64,000 bases of DNA, from positions 200,444 to 264,443 of the forward strand of contig NW_003151258.1 in NCBI RefSeq assembly GCF_000003605.2, given 5' to 3'. How positions within the stretch are numbered: the stretch's first letter is position 1; every line of letters begins with the position of its first letter. The position numbers and the translations under genes were made by a program. This DNA is from Saccoglossus kowalevskii (taxonomy: Eukaryota > Hemichordata > Enteropneusta > Harrimaniidae). The notes beneath the pieces were generated by a model. The model was not told the origin of the DNA. It did not search any database and saw nothing but the letters and a program-made list of their open reading frames with translations. This document shows positions 1-11,870 of the stretch, one piece after another.

Positions 1-400
1 TAGTTCAGAGCATCTATGTACCAAGTTTCATCAAAATCCAATGAGTGGTTGTTTAGATATCAGTGGAACAGTCATGGAACCACTAAAAAATAGCTAATTA
101 TCATGCAAATTAGGTAATTAATATGCACGGATTTTTACCAAAAATTAATCAAATCTGCGCATATGTTCAGAGCATCTATGTACCAAGTTTCATCAAAATC
201 CAATGAAGTGGTTCTTTAGATATCAGTGGAACAGTCATAGAACAGCTAAAAATTAGCTAATTATCATGCAAATTAGGTAATTAACGAGCATGGATTTTTA
301 CCAAAACCTAATCAAATCTGCGCATTGGCCCAGAGCATCTATGCACCAAGTTTCATCAAAAACCGATGTATGGTTCTTGAGATAGCAGTGGAACAGTCGG
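1..400. repeat. Tandem repeat, about 162-bp unit, roughly 2.4 copies
   Basis: The phrase CAGAGCATCTATG recurs at about 7, 168 and 331, each time followed by the same block (ACCAAGTTTCATCAAAA, then a TGGAACAGTC phrase, then AATTAGGTAATTAA). Units are about 161-163 bp and differ by scattered substitutions. The last unit is cut short where it runs into an AC microsatellite. The left edge is cut by the window. No coding sense is visible. Confidence 0.85.
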
Positions 401-472
401 ACACACATACACACACACACACATACACACATACACACATACACACATACACACATACAGACACACTAACTG
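401..472. repeat. AC-rich microsatellite
   Basis: A run of ACACAC interrupted by ACAT steps, directly joined to the last 162-bp unit. The open frames across it (Thr-His repeats on one strand, Cys-Val repeats on the other) are products of the repeat and not genes. Confidence 0.9.
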
Positions 473-476
473 CAAA

Positions 477-508
477 GACTCCCATTTTGTGCTTCGCACA
501 TGGGAGTC
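477..508. repeat. Double-stem hairpin (inverted repeat)
   Basis: GACTCCCAT at 477-485 is the exact reverse complement of ATGGGAGTC at 500-508. Inside the loop, GTGC and GCAC pair again around a TTC turn. The outer stem is 9 bp and the inner stem 4 bp. It lies between the AC run and a fragment of an interspersed element, so it may be the end structure of a mobile element. Confidence 0.75.
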
Positions 509-566
509 AAAAAGCGCAGAAAAATTTGGTCCAGAAAATCCGGAACCGGTGGTGAAAAGGTTAAAG
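507..566 (-). mobile_element. Fragment of interspersed element family A
   Basis: Read on the minus strand, this starts TTAACCTTTTCACCACC and continues into a TTTTCTGGACC then TTTTTCTGCGC pattern. It matches the left end of the fuller copies at 5370-5592 and 11626-11870. Only the terminal part is present. Confidence 0.55.
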
Positions 567-1204
567 TACAAATGAAGAAAACTAAGTTTACTTACTTATT
601 TATTTATTGAATTTGTGATTTGATAAAATAAAAATCAAGGTTTTTTAAAATTAAAGTAAGCTGGGGAGTGGGGTTTGGGTGACCTTGTACAAGTTCATAC
701 AAGTTCTAACAATGGTGTCATGGCAGATGGGGTTACCAGTGTGGTTAGTAGAACAGCAACATTACCACTAAGATCCTGGATGACAATTCTAATCTGACAG
801 GAAATGCACATATTTATACCTCTGTGGTTTTGTATACTTTCCTGTGTGAAGTACTTTTAGAATCAGGTAATGTGAGAATCTGGGTTTTTCTAGCTGGGGA
901 ACAGGGGCGCAGCGCCCTGATACTCTTGGCTGGCACCCTCTTAAAGAATCGCCGATTGAATCTTTCTCAAATATATTTTTCTTCATGAAAACTTCCCAGC
1001 AACAATGTGTCTGGATACCAGATACACTAAAAATATTTCAATGGCGATAGATACACCGTTAAAACAGCACACAAACTTTCTGATATACCCTCTCACTTGG
1101 TTGCTCCGCTCCCTCGCATGTGTGCTCTCTCTTGTTATTTTTTTCTAGAAAAACCCCTGTAGAATTATGGGTGATCCAATGTGCGTGTCTGATTCAAAGT
1201 AAAA
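567..1204. other. AT-rich noncoding stretch
   Basis: CpG-poor, AT-rich sequence with short open frames only. I see no domain-like protein, RNA gene or ordered repeat. Confidence 0.6.
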
Positions 1205-1436
1205 TGATTATTAGTCTGATTTTGCAACACATTAATTATTAACTGGGTTTTTAATTTTTGTTATTTTAGCTGTAAAGTGCAATCTACTAAATTAAATTAA
1301 TGTGAACGGATAAAATTACAATGGATATTATTGTTTTACTGTGAAATTCGTGAATTTAAAACCCAGAGAATAAGATCAATACAAAAATAATGAAATTAAT
1401 TACTGATAAAAATTGTTGGTTTTACAAAATCATTAT
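1205..1436 (+). mobile_element. Degenerate small TIR element, family H
   Basis: The core CTACTAAATTAAATTAATGTG and the ACTGGGTTTTTAATTT phrase are shared with 2404-2604 (opposite strand) and 42495-42700. The ends are worn, so the boundaries are approximate. It is non-coding and fits an old non-autonomous DNA element. Confidence 0.45.
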
Positions 1437-2403
1437 GTTGCAATTTCACTGATTAGTAAACCCATTTACCAATAAAGTACAGGATCCCTGAAAGATCTAC
1501 ACATAGGCCTCTAGCATACAAAGTAAGAAGTGGACCATTCAAAATTCTAACCCAAGTAACACTCCATCAGAAATAATGGTTCATCCCTCAAAACAATTTC
1601 ACCTAACTGTCCATCTGGATGTCCTGTTGAGTTGAGATGATGATTGAATGATGAGTCAACAGTGATTCATGCTGGGCATACTGTCAATCAACAATTGTAA
1701 ACAGCGCCCCCAATTGACAGCTTGAGGGAATTCCTTACATTATTATTAAAGTTCTTGAAGATAACAAAGTATTTTTATTTTAATCTGCCATAATTTTGGT
1801 GCAACATTTCACATTTTTAAATAATATCTGATTTTCAAGGTCTTGAACTATATTTTTGAAAAAAAAAAAATGCATGTATGGCATTTCATAGGAGAAAATT
1901 AAGATTACCCGGTAAGTAAAAGTAAATAAACCTGTGTATAAAGAAACACTTTGGAAACTTTTGTACACTGCATTCTTAAATACAGTATTTGAAATTACTG
2001 ATGGCCGCTTCACCTGAGACAGGTAATTAGCCCATACTGTGATATGAAATTTGTTTTCAATAATACACCACATCTTGCATGTACAGGTTTTGTTTCAAAA
2101 ATGCAGAATTTCAAGTACCGGTAGAGTTGCAAGGTGTTCCTATAAGTGACTATTTTCCTATTTGGCCATAAACAGATACAGGGTTGGCCTGAAGATTTTT
2201 GTTATGTGTATTGGCAGAATGTTGAGTTGTTGTGTGTCTACTTGATATGGAAATGGAAGTATATTAAAATAATCCTAATGCAGGGCTGGAATGTTTTGGG
2301 GCAGGGGTGATACAATTTGAAAGTTTCTGATGAAAATATGGCAATTTATCAACATTTGAAGATGGGAAAAAAATTTCTTTATTACTAAATTTGAAAAAGA
2401 AAA
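1437..2403. other. AT-rich noncoding stretch
   Basis: No gene is seen. A poly-A run lies near 1859-1870. The 97-codon minus-strand frame at 1780-2073 has no domain character and skewed low-complexity content. Confidence 0.55.
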
Positions 2404-2604
2404 TACTATAAAACCATTTATTTTCACTGACAATTAATTTCACTATTTTGATGTTTTGAGCATATTCACTGTTTTAATTTCAAGAATTTGTCAAGGAGTT
2501 TTATTGACATTTTACATATTCACATAGCTTTAATTTAGTGGATTTTACTTAACAGCGAGAATAATGAAATTAAAACCCAGTGAATAATTAATACATTTAC
2601 AGTA
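2404..2604 (-). mobile_element. Small TIR element, family H
   Basis: About 200 bp bounded by TACTATAAAACCATTTATTT on the left and a CATTTACAGTA end on the right, which are imperfect inverted repeats. Internally it matches the copies at 1205-1436 and 42495-42700. Its ends also resemble those of the family B element at 3243-3454, so the two families may be related. It is non-coding and non-autonomous. Confidence 0.6.
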
Positions 2605-3242
2605 TCTTTTAACATTGTAGGCATTATACACATGTTTATTTTGACCAAAGTGCTACCAAGAAGCAGTTACTGCTCACATTAAACAGGTGGTCTTCCTAGA
2701 TCATTTTACAAATAAATTGTATAGGGGATATCCAAAAGTGGTCACTATGGGCAGGTGGCATTTATATAAAGGTCATCACCTAATAGAGACTTGAGACAGA
2801 TGATGGATGGAGTCAAGCCACATGTCCTGCTGTTGACTTGTCCATTTGACATAATTGATTTAAGAATCTAAAGTTACTTTCATCATTAGTTTAAGTGTTT
2901 CCTAATTTCATTGGTATGCCAAGGTTATGTATTTACTGTTATTAAAACAAACATTTAAAGAGTTTTAAAAATTTGTTTTACAAATAAATTTATTTTAAAT
3001 ACTGTTCTCAGTAAAACTTGTGTACTGGAAACAAACACTAAAGAAGTGAGAATTTTGTCTGTGGTTGCTGATATGTACTTGTCAAATCCTTTTCTTGTGT
3101 GGCAACAGCATACAAAGAATCCACGATTAATTTTAATTCAAGCACTGATATGAATTGGGAAGGGTTTGACCAATCAGAAATGGTTGTCTGCAGAAAATGA
3201 GAAGTGTCTGTCTAAAATCTACTTGTATATTGAAATGCAAAA
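2605..3242. other. AT-rich noncoding stretch
   Basis: No gene, RNA or ordered repeat was recognised. Confidence 0.55.
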
Positions 3243-3454
3243 TACTGTGGAATACTTTATTTTCGCTTGGAATTAATTTTTGCTATTTTCGCTAAAGGAA
3301 TTATTCAGTGAAAATAAAATCCAGCGAATATACCTTTTTTCCTATCTTTTACATTCAACTCGCTAAAAATCAGGAAAAATAAATTCCATACAACACTCCT
3401 AAAAAGTCTTTTCAGCGAAAATTAATTCCAGTAAAAATAAAGTATTTTACAGTA
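3243..3454 (-). mobile_element. Small TIR element, family B
   Basis: A 212-bp element. Its left end TACTGTGGAATACTTTATTT and right end AATAAAGTATTTTACAGTA form an imperfect inverted repeat of about 21 bp. The whole length matches 14608-14820 in the opposite orientation. There is no coding capacity. The interior is itself partly palindromic, with repeated TTTTCACTG/CAGTGAAAA and AATTAATTTT motifs. Confidence 0.8.
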
Positions 3455-5318
3455 GTTGTCGCTAGTGTGTCATGATAGATTTGCAGTATTTTTCTCTGAA
3501 ATTTCCAATCAAAAGTTGACACCTTTTGTTCCCATTTATTTCAGTTATTCATGTAGGATTTGAGCAGGCAGTACATGTAATAACCTGTCAAATAAAATGC
3601 TGTACCTATTTAAAAAGACCAATACTGTGACAAGGTTTCATGACTAGTTCGACAAGTTTTGGCATTTTTGAATTGAGGGGCGCTTTGCCAAATGTGACCC
3701 TTAATATAAAAAAACATACAAAACTAATTCTGATGCTAGTACCCGGTAATGTCTCATCACAATCAGCTATTGAGCATTGAAGAATGATAATGATAGCAAG
3801 GTTAACACTGGTAACAAGGTGGTGATTAAGAGAATCCCCCCCATATGAGCTGGTCAATAAACGATGACTTCTAAATGAACACATTATGACATACTTCCCA
3901 AAATATCCTAATGTGTGGTGTTTGCAGTATTAAGAATAGTTAATGAGGTACAACAACTTAACAAAGGCATAATTTGAATAGTGCTTAGAAAATGGAAATG
4001 TTTTACTACAATTCAATGCTTAATATTATTTACATAATATTACCTTAAATTTAAATTAATTATTGTTTTAAAATAGTTGTTACCCAATTTTTTTTTCATA
4101 TTCACATTTTTCATATATATCATTTATAAGTTGGGGTAGATGTATAAGAAGAAACTTACCTCCCTCCTACCACCAACCATCTCCCACAGTCATCAACCCC
4201 GCCCCCTTGCATCCCCCACCCCACCACACCCAACCACCCATTCTAAACTGGAGGTCACATTTTAGAATGGTCCAGTGGTAAAATTTCTAAAATAATATTC
4301 TAAATTGACAGTCAATTCACTACTCGTATGATCAAATATTGAGGTCAATTCAGGGGTCAATTGACCTATAAACACACAAGGGAAGGGACATGCATTCTAC
4401 ATATTCAGACAGAAATGTGGTATTTATAATACTGGGGACTTATTACGCAACAACAAAAAATGCAAAAGAAGATTTCTGCTACCTAAACAGGGCTCACACA
4501 CAAACAAAAGGCATGCAGACATAAACGTACGTGCAAGTGTACGAGTTGACGCCCAATTGTAATGAATGTACATTGAAATACTCTACAGACAACTGATGTA
4601 TTGTACATGGTGTTAGCAGTCACTGATACATAACTGGATGCATACAATGTATGAACTGCCTTAAAACAGAACACACATGCAAAAGAATCTAAAAATAGAA
4701 GAATGCAATCAAGCAGAGTTGAAACATACCTTATAACTCATTTCAATAATAACAATTCTACGATGGTTAGCAGCGGTGACAACATTGCAATAATGTGCAT
4801 CATGCTGTTAAGTAGAACAGTCTGCACCAACATATTTAAAGGGGGTATCTTAACTCAGCCTCATAACAATGGTAATTTAAATCAAAAAAGAACTCAAGCA
4901 GCACATTGTCCGAGACTATTTTTGATACAAAGGTGCAGTGTACAGGCATGTATACACTAAAAGTCAATCACCTTCAAAGTGACCAGTCGATTTCAGATTA
5001 TTCTCATGTGCCACGCGACGTTATTTTGACAAATCACTTTCTTCGTTAATTGGTTGATGCAGTTGTTCCCCTAAAAGTGCAGTTTCACTTTATGCAAGGT
5101 GCCTTGACCTGCTTTTAGTTTTTCTTTGTTTGGTTACTAAGCAGAGACATGTGCATTGGTGACACCAAAGACACTGAAAGTCTGAGAGGAGGTGAATAGT
5201 ACATACACACCTTGACATACATATATGTATAAAAATAAGTTAAAAGACTTAGCGATACTTTTGCACCCACTAACAGTAAAAAAGTAGCATCCCTAGTCAA
5301 TAGAGACTATACCTATAT
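3455..5318. other. Noncoding stretch with a C-rich patch
   Basis: No gene is seen. A strongly strand-asymmetric C-rich tract lies at about 4155-4240 (CCTCC, CCACCC runs). The short frames here are not domain-like. Confidence 0.55.
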
Positions 5319-5353
5319 GAATTCTATTCTATTCTATTCCATTCTATTCTATC
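5319..5353. repeat. Pentanucleotide microsatellite (ATTCT)n
   Basis: About seven units of ATTCT with one C substitution. It is the same five-base motif as the AGAAT run near 7885 on the other strand. Confidence 0.85.
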
Positions 5354-5369
5354 ATTATATTCATAGTTT

Positions 5370-5592
5370 TTAACCTTTTCAACAACACAAATTCACAAAA
5401 TAGTCCTGTTTATAGTCTACACTTTCCTTCAGAAGACTGAGACAAAAACAGCCACATTTTTTGAGCAAAAACTGTAAATTGACACAAATTGTGTCTGTTG
5501 GCTCGAAAATTGGGGCTCATTTCCAGAAATATTGATGTATATAAATAAAATAAAGAAAAATTTGGGCGAGAAAGTCTGGTGGTGATGAGGCT
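5370..5592 (-). mobile_element. Interspersed element family A
   Basis: In reverse complement this lines up along its length with 11626-11870. Shared blocks include TAAACAGGACTATTTTGTGA and a TCACCACCAGACTTTCT start. The termini carry a short inverted repeat related to GTGGTGAAAAGG. No protein is coded, which fits a MITE-like element. Confidence 0.7.
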
Positions 5593-6740
5593 AGAACATC
5601 TTTTGATAACAATAACCATAGCCATTAATTAATTTAAAAATTAAATATTGAACATGAAAGATTAAAGCATATGAGATCATAATAACAAAGTAATAGTTAT
5701 TTTAATAGTTATTTAGGACTACGATTACCAAATATTATCTTCTTTCTACACCATAGTTTTTCCCCTGACAGAATTTTGGTGCAACTTCAGGCCTATTTCT
5801 TGTTTTATCATTTTTTTTTTTGTAAAATTATGACCAAATGATCGCATTTCATTTTGTGGAAAATGCACAATTGTTGAATTTGATATCGAGTAATGGATTA
5901 AAATTTTTTTGTTATAAATGTACAAGTTTTTACATGCAAAAGACCCGAGGCATGTAACTCATACCGGTAGTTACGGGAGATATCGTCTCTTGTTGGTGAA
6001 AAATAAGACAGTACTATAGATTGTGTACAGATACCCTGGAAGGTCCTGGTAACAAAGGATTGAGAAGACAATGAATGCTGGAACAGCAGGTTACCGTGTC
6101 TTAGTTTATGTGACTGAATTTTAAAAGTGGCAATTCATAGAAACGATAACGTAAAGTAAACCGCAACACAACCCTCAGTATCTGTAATAAGAGCATTTGC
6201 GATTCTGAGAATTTCCAATGTGTGTGTTTGCATGCAATTCTACAATATTTCCAATACATTCGTTTTGGGAATTTTACAGCATTTTCAATATGTGTTCACG
6301 AATATGCGTATTTGTGCATCTACAACATTTTCACATTGAAAACAACAAATTAAGCCTTGAAATTGTAATTCATATAAAATCCCATCGGCTAGTACCTAAT
6401 ACACATAATAGCAAGACTGAGTGAGAAGACTGAGAACCTTTCTCGCATTTTATTTCGCTATTAACTCTATGATGTACAACAGGTATATATAATGTTCTTG
6501 CACTTTTGTATAGTGTTTGTCATCACGCTGTCTTGTTTTCGACATGGGAGCCATACCACATACTGTGAATGCATCAATTACTCGCACATTTTTTAATTTC
6601 ACTATCTTCGTTGATTGGTGAAATTTGGTATATTAAATCCAAGAGAACTTGTAGAATAACAAGCAGCCTCTCGGCTGAGATAGCATCACTGTTACCAATG
6701 CACATTTCAATCAAAGAACTGAAGATATCATTAGAAAATG
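5593..6740. other. AT-rich noncoding stretch
   Basis: No gene is seen. A GTAACT...AGTTAC inverted repeat surrounds a TACCGGTA core near 5957-5977. Confidence 0.5.
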
Positions 6741-7385
6741 AATAAATCTGAGAGAGGTTTACCGGTAGTACCTATATGTATAATATCAAATTCATCAGAC
6801 TTGCAGTTTTGAACAAGAAGTCGAAAATATCATTTTTTACCAAAAATCACAAAAATATTCATCAAAATTAGAGAATTTGAGATTTTGACATGAAATGAAC
6901 AAATCTGAGAAAAAACCATCCAAGGTACTTGCATATTAAATTTGAAAATATTCTGACTTGCGGCTTCAAAGAAGAAGTTGAAATTGTAAAGTTGACGACG
7001 CCGGACGACAGCGGAGCTAAATATCACTTTTTACCAAAAATGAGAAAAATATTCATCAAAATTAGAGAATTTAAGATGTCATCACGAAATGAACAAATCT
7101 GAGAGAGATCTACCTGTAGTACTAATATGTATAATATCAAAGCAATCCGACTTGTTGTTGTCAACAAGAAGTCAAAAATATCACTTTTTACCAAAAATGA
7201 CAAAAATATTCATTAAAATTAAAGAATTGAAGATGTCATCTCGAAATGAACAAATCTAAGAGAGGTCTGCCCAAGGTACAGAAGCACCAAGTATCAAAGC
7301 AATAATAATTATAGTTTTCAAGAAGAAGTCGAAAAAGTAAAAAGTCGACACGGACGACGGACAATGACTCATATGAATGTCTGCT
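6741..7385. repeat. Family C interspersed repeat with internal tandem units
   Basis: The block TTTTTACCAAAAAT, then ATTCATCAAAATTA, then GAAATGAACAAATCT recurs at about 6830, 7025 and 7183, so units are about 160-195 bp. The right end carries a run of GACGACGGACAATGACTCAT type. A second copy of the family lies at 33700-34190. Frames through it are patchy and no product is recognisable. Confidence 0.75.
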
Positions 7386-8166
7386 GGACAAGAAGTGTGT
7401 CAATTTTTATACAATAACATAGATATAATTCATAAATATGAAACCAGCGAAAGAATAGAATCTGCTGAATAATTTGTTTTTGTTTTCTAACACTTACCCA
7501 TACTTGGTTAGCAAACAAACGACAAACATAAATTTGACTTTGTAATGCCCGACAATGTACGAGGTTCACTGTAATCTCTTGTAATATTGCAATCAGATGC
7601 ACTAACCCCAAATTAGACAACTGCAATAACAACATGATCTAATAGAGTTACTGTATCTTCTTTGCTAAGTACTCATCTACCTTAATAAACATTTGTTTGA
7701 TTTCCTCCATTTTTCATAATATCACCCCTTTATAAGAATGGTATAGTCCACCCCAAGAGTACAAGGAAATCCAGGGATGCCCTTAAACTAATAGGGACAC
7801 TGTGCTCTTGTTTTATAAATAGATAGAATAGAGCAGATAAGAACAGAAAAGATTTGGTCAGAATAGAAAGAAACAGAACATGGAGAATAGAATAGAATAG
7901 AATAGAATAGCATAGAATAGAATAGAATAGAATAGGTGAGGGCAGAGTTGAGTAATGTAGAGTAGAATTGATTGCTACACAAGACATATGATACATCTAA
8001 TAGTAAATTGCCTTTTCACAGATATAAATTGACGGAAATTATATACCAATGCTACGAAGTTTGAACAGAATTAATAAAAAGTTGTTGAGTTATACTAATA
8101 AAGACGTAGAGAGAACTTCAGGGGGTCCTCATACACATTTATTATAGAGATGTGCTTCTTAAGAGA
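7386..8166. other. Noncoding stretch with an (AGAAT)n microsatellite
   Basis: An AGAAT pentanucleotide run with one slip occupies about 7882-7935. It creates two overlapping artificial minus-strand frames. Nothing else is recognised. Confidence 0.65.
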
Positions 8167-10082
8167 ACAACAGAGTATTTAACACAAAACTTGCAGGGAA
8201 TGAGGTAAACAACAGTATTTTATGCAAAGCTTGCGGGGAATAAGGTAAACAACAGAGTATTTTACACAAAGCTTGCAGGGAATAAGGTAAACAACAGTAT
8301 TTTATGCAAAGATTGCAGGGAATGAGGTAAACAACATTATTTTACACAAAGCTTGCAGGGATAAACAACAGTATTTTACACAAAGCTTGCAGGGAATGAG
8401 GTAAACAACAGTATTTTACACAAAGCTTGCAGGGAATGAGGTAAACAACAGTATTTTACACAAAGCTTGCAGGGAATGAAGTAAACAACAGAGTATTTTA
8501 CACAAAGCTTGCAAGGAACGAGGTAAACAACAGTATTTTATGCAAAGCTTGCAGGGAATGAGGTAAACAACAGTATTTTAGGCAAAGCTTGCAGGGAATA
8601 AGGTAAACAACAGAGTATTTAAGCAAAGCTTGCAGGGAATGAGGTAAACACCAGTATTTTACGCAAAGCTTGCAGGGAATGAGGTAAACAACAGTATTTT
8701 ACACAAAGCTTGCAGGGAATGAGGTAAACAACAGAGTATTTTATGCAAAGATTGCAGGGAATGAGGTAAACAACAGAGTATTTTACGCAAAGCTTGCAGG
8801 GAATGAGGTAAACAACAGTATTTTACGCAAAGCTTGCAGGGAATGAGGTAAACAACAGTATTTTATGCAAAGCTTGCAGGGAATGAGGTAAACAACAGAG
8901 TATTTTACACAAAGCTTGCAGGGAATGAGGTAAACAACAGTATTTTATGCAAAGCTTGCAGGGAATGAGGTAAACAACAGTATTTTATGCAAAGCTTGCA
9001 GAGAATGAGGTAAACAACAGTATTTTACGCAAAGCTTGCAGGGAATGGAGTAAACAACAGTATTTTACGCAAAGCTTGCAGGGAATAAGGTGAACAGGAG
9101 TATTTTATGCAAAGCTTGCAGAGGAATGAAGGTAAACAACAGTATTTTATGCAAAGCTTGCAGAGAATGAGGTAAACAACAGTATTTTATGCAAAGCTTG
9201 CAGAGAATGAGGTAAACAACAGAGTATTTTACACAAAGCTTGCAGGGAATGAGGTAAACAACAGTATTTTACGCAAAGCTTGCAGGGAATGAGGTAAACA
9301 ACAGTATTTTACACAAAGCTTGCAGAGAATGAGGTAAACAACAGAATATTTTACGCAAAGCTTGCAGGGAATAAGGTAAACAACAGAGTATTTTACGCAA
9401 AGCTTGCAGGGAATAAGGTAAACAACAGAGTATTTTACGCAAAGCTTGCAGGGAATAAGGTGAACAGCAGTATTTTATGAAAAGCTTGCAGAGAATGAGG
9501 TAAACAACAGTATTTTATGCAAAGCTTGCAGAGAATGAGGTAAACAACAGTATTTTACACAAAGCTTGCAGGTAATGAGGTAAACAACAGAGTATTTTAC
9601 GCAAAGCTTGCAGGGAATAAGGTAAACAACAGAGTATTTTACGCAAAGCTTGCAGGGAATAAGGTAAACAACAGAGTATTTTACGCAAAGCTTGCAGGGA
9701 ATAAGGTGAACAGCAGTATTTTATGCAAAGCTTGCAGAGAATGAGGTAAACAACAGTATTTTATGCAAAGCTTGCAGAGAATGAGGTAAACAACAGAGTA
9801 TTTTACACAAAGCTTGCAGGGAATGAGGTAAACAACAGTATTTTACGCAAAGCTTGCAGGGAATGAGGTTAACAACAGTATTTTACACAAACCTTGCAGA
9901 GAATGAGGTAAACAACAGAATATTTTACGCAAAGCTTGCAAGGAATGAGGTAAACAACAGTATTTTACACAAAGCTTGCAGAGAATGAGGTAAACAACAG
10001 AATATTTTATGCAAAGCTTGCAAGGAATGAGGTAAACAAGAGAGTATTTTGCGCAAAGCTTGCAGGGAATGAGGTAAACAAC
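8167..10082. repeat. Minisatellite array, 40/42-bp unit, about 47 copies
   Basis: Nearly every unit carries GCAAAGCTTGCAGGGAATGA followed by GGTAAACAACAGTATTTTAC, giving 40 bp. Many units have an added AG (ACAGAGTATTTT), giving 42 bp. A HindIII-type AAGCTT recurs in almost every unit. Longer-range order is visible: the rare variant GGTGAACAG occurs at about 9089, 9459 and 9705, with similar neighbours each time. The minus-strand frames (Leu-Pro-His-Ser-Leu-Gln repeats) are shadows of the array. Confidence 0.95.
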
Positions 10083-10928
10083 TGTGTATACATGTACTGG
10101 TACATGTAATAAGGTCATCCTGAGAACAATCTCTGTCATGAAAGGTCAAACACATAACTGCAATTCCAACACCCCATCAAGCCTTTAATGGATCAGGTTT
10201 TACAACAGTTAATGAATTTTATCTGTCAATGAAATTTAATTTCACATGAAAACACCAGGGAATATTCATCCCTCATTGCTATGTCTGTCATGAACTAGTC
10301 AAGCCTTGTGATTCTCTTCTGTGCGTACAGTGAGTCTGCACAGCAAAATGACCACAGCAGAGCTGTCGAGAGGCTTTACAATAAATTTAATGCTTTTATA
10401 CACTTCTTCTTAAATATTTTGACATTTTTGGTAAATATATTTCCTGGATTTCAACCGTTATTTTGAAGAAAAATCAGGAATTAGATACTGCCTGCAATGG
10501 CATAGTAGAATAAAAATAATTGTGCATGCATATTCACGAATAATCATAATTCTTATAAATAATCATAATTCTTATAAATAATCATGATCAACCTATTCTA
10601 GATTCAGGAAAGTTTTTTTTTTCAAGGTTGCTTTTTTTTTTTCATTAGTTCCTGCAAAACTTTGCTTGTATGCTTGGTTTGTCTAAGTTTGCAATTTGTT
10701 TTTCTTTCAACGAGTCTTTCAGTCGCCATCCCCCAAGATTTCAAATGGTCAACCCATTATAATAAAAGCGTTCAGACCTCACATGAGCCATTCCACATAC
10801 ATGTATGTTTAATACATTATTGCACACATCCTTGCCTTGTAATGCAATTATTGGGAGCATGTTGTCCTTTATTCTCTATATTCCATAAACATATCATGGC
10901 TGTCCATTCTGATCTCTTTATAATCCAG
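10083..10928. other. Noncoding stretch with a short 20-bp tandem repeat
   Basis: AATAATCATAATTCTTATA is repeated two to three times at about 10543-10590. Poly-T runs lie near 10613-10640. No gene is seen. Confidence 0.6.
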
Positions 10929-11318
10929 CATCACCTCATGAATATTCATTACCACCTACTGAACATTCACCATCACCTCATGAATATTCAATATCACCTC
11001 ATGAATATTCATTACCACCTACTGAATATTCATCATCATCTCATGAATATTCATCATCACCCCATGAATGTTTAAAATCACCTCATGAATATTCATTACC
11101 ACCTACTGAATATGCATGATCACATCATGAATATTCAATATCATCTCATGAATATTCATTTTCACATGAATATTGCATACCACCACATGAATATACATCA
11201 TCACCTCCTGGTATCCAATATCACCTCCTCAATATTCATTATCACCTCCTCAATATTCATCATCACAGTTTCTATTATCACATTGACATTCATTATTGCC
11301 TCATGAATATTCATTATT
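10929..11318. repeat. 21-bp minisatellite built on ATGAATATTCAT
   Basis: Units are about 20-21 bp of the form CACCTCATGAATATTCAT, sometimes with CTACTGAATATTCAT. The 12-bp palindrome ATGAATATTCAT is exact at least six times and near-exact in most other units. The period is close to 21, so it gives Met-Asn-Ile-His repeats in one frame. That frame is not a gene. Confidence 0.9.
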
Positions 11319-11625
11319 GGTTGTGACATTAAAATAATTCTACAGTATTTTATTGAGCTAGCTAACTTTCTTTGATTTCACTACCAAGTAATATAATCTG
11401 AGTTGAACACATGTTTTTCCTCTATCTAGACATGTCCTCTAATTTGATATTACATGATATTAAAAGAGCAGTATCCTATGACTTCATCTATTTTTAGTGA
11501 ATCATTCAATGTCATTCCAACTTTTTTGTTGTGGTTAATAAGTATGGCTGAGCATCTTTTTTGAATGGCATTGTATATCTATTTGAACCGGTAACTCTTC
11601 TCTTCTCGGCTCCCCTCTTCCTCCC
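11319..11625. other. AT-rich noncoding stretch
   Basis: Nothing recognisable. Confidence 0.5.
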
Positions 11626-11870
11626 GTAACCCTTTCACCACCAGACTTTCTGGCCCATATTTGTCTGCACATTTTTCTTATATTCTTCAAAATTTCTGTA
11701 AATCAACCTTAATTTAAGAGTTAACAGACAAAATTTGAATAAACTTTCAGTTTTTAATCAAAAAATTTGGCAATTTTTGTCCTAACCTTCTGAAAGAAAG
11801 TACAGACTATAAACAGGACTATTTTGTGAATTTGTGATTGAAAAAAAAGGAACTCGTGGTGAAAACTGGT
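11626..11870 (+). mobile_element. Interspersed element family A
   Basis: Starts GTAACCCTTTCACCACCAG and ends CGTGGTGAAAACTGG, so the ends are short imperfect inverted repeats. It matches 5370-5592 (inverted) and, at its start only, 507-566. About 245 bp, non-coding, MITE-like. Confidence 0.7.

Noticed and set aside
8167-10082. Regular repeat array that could be mistaken for CRISPR
   Set aside because: No unique spacers and no cas genes; the whole unit is repeated and the genome is eukaryotic.
9843-10155. Minus-strand frames with Leu-Pro-His-Ser-Leu-Gln repeats
   Set aside because: Translation of the 40/42-bp array.
10662-11306. Two plus-strand frames rich in Met-Asn-Ile-His repeats
   Set aside because: Direct translation of the 21-bp minisatellite, whose period is a multiple of three.
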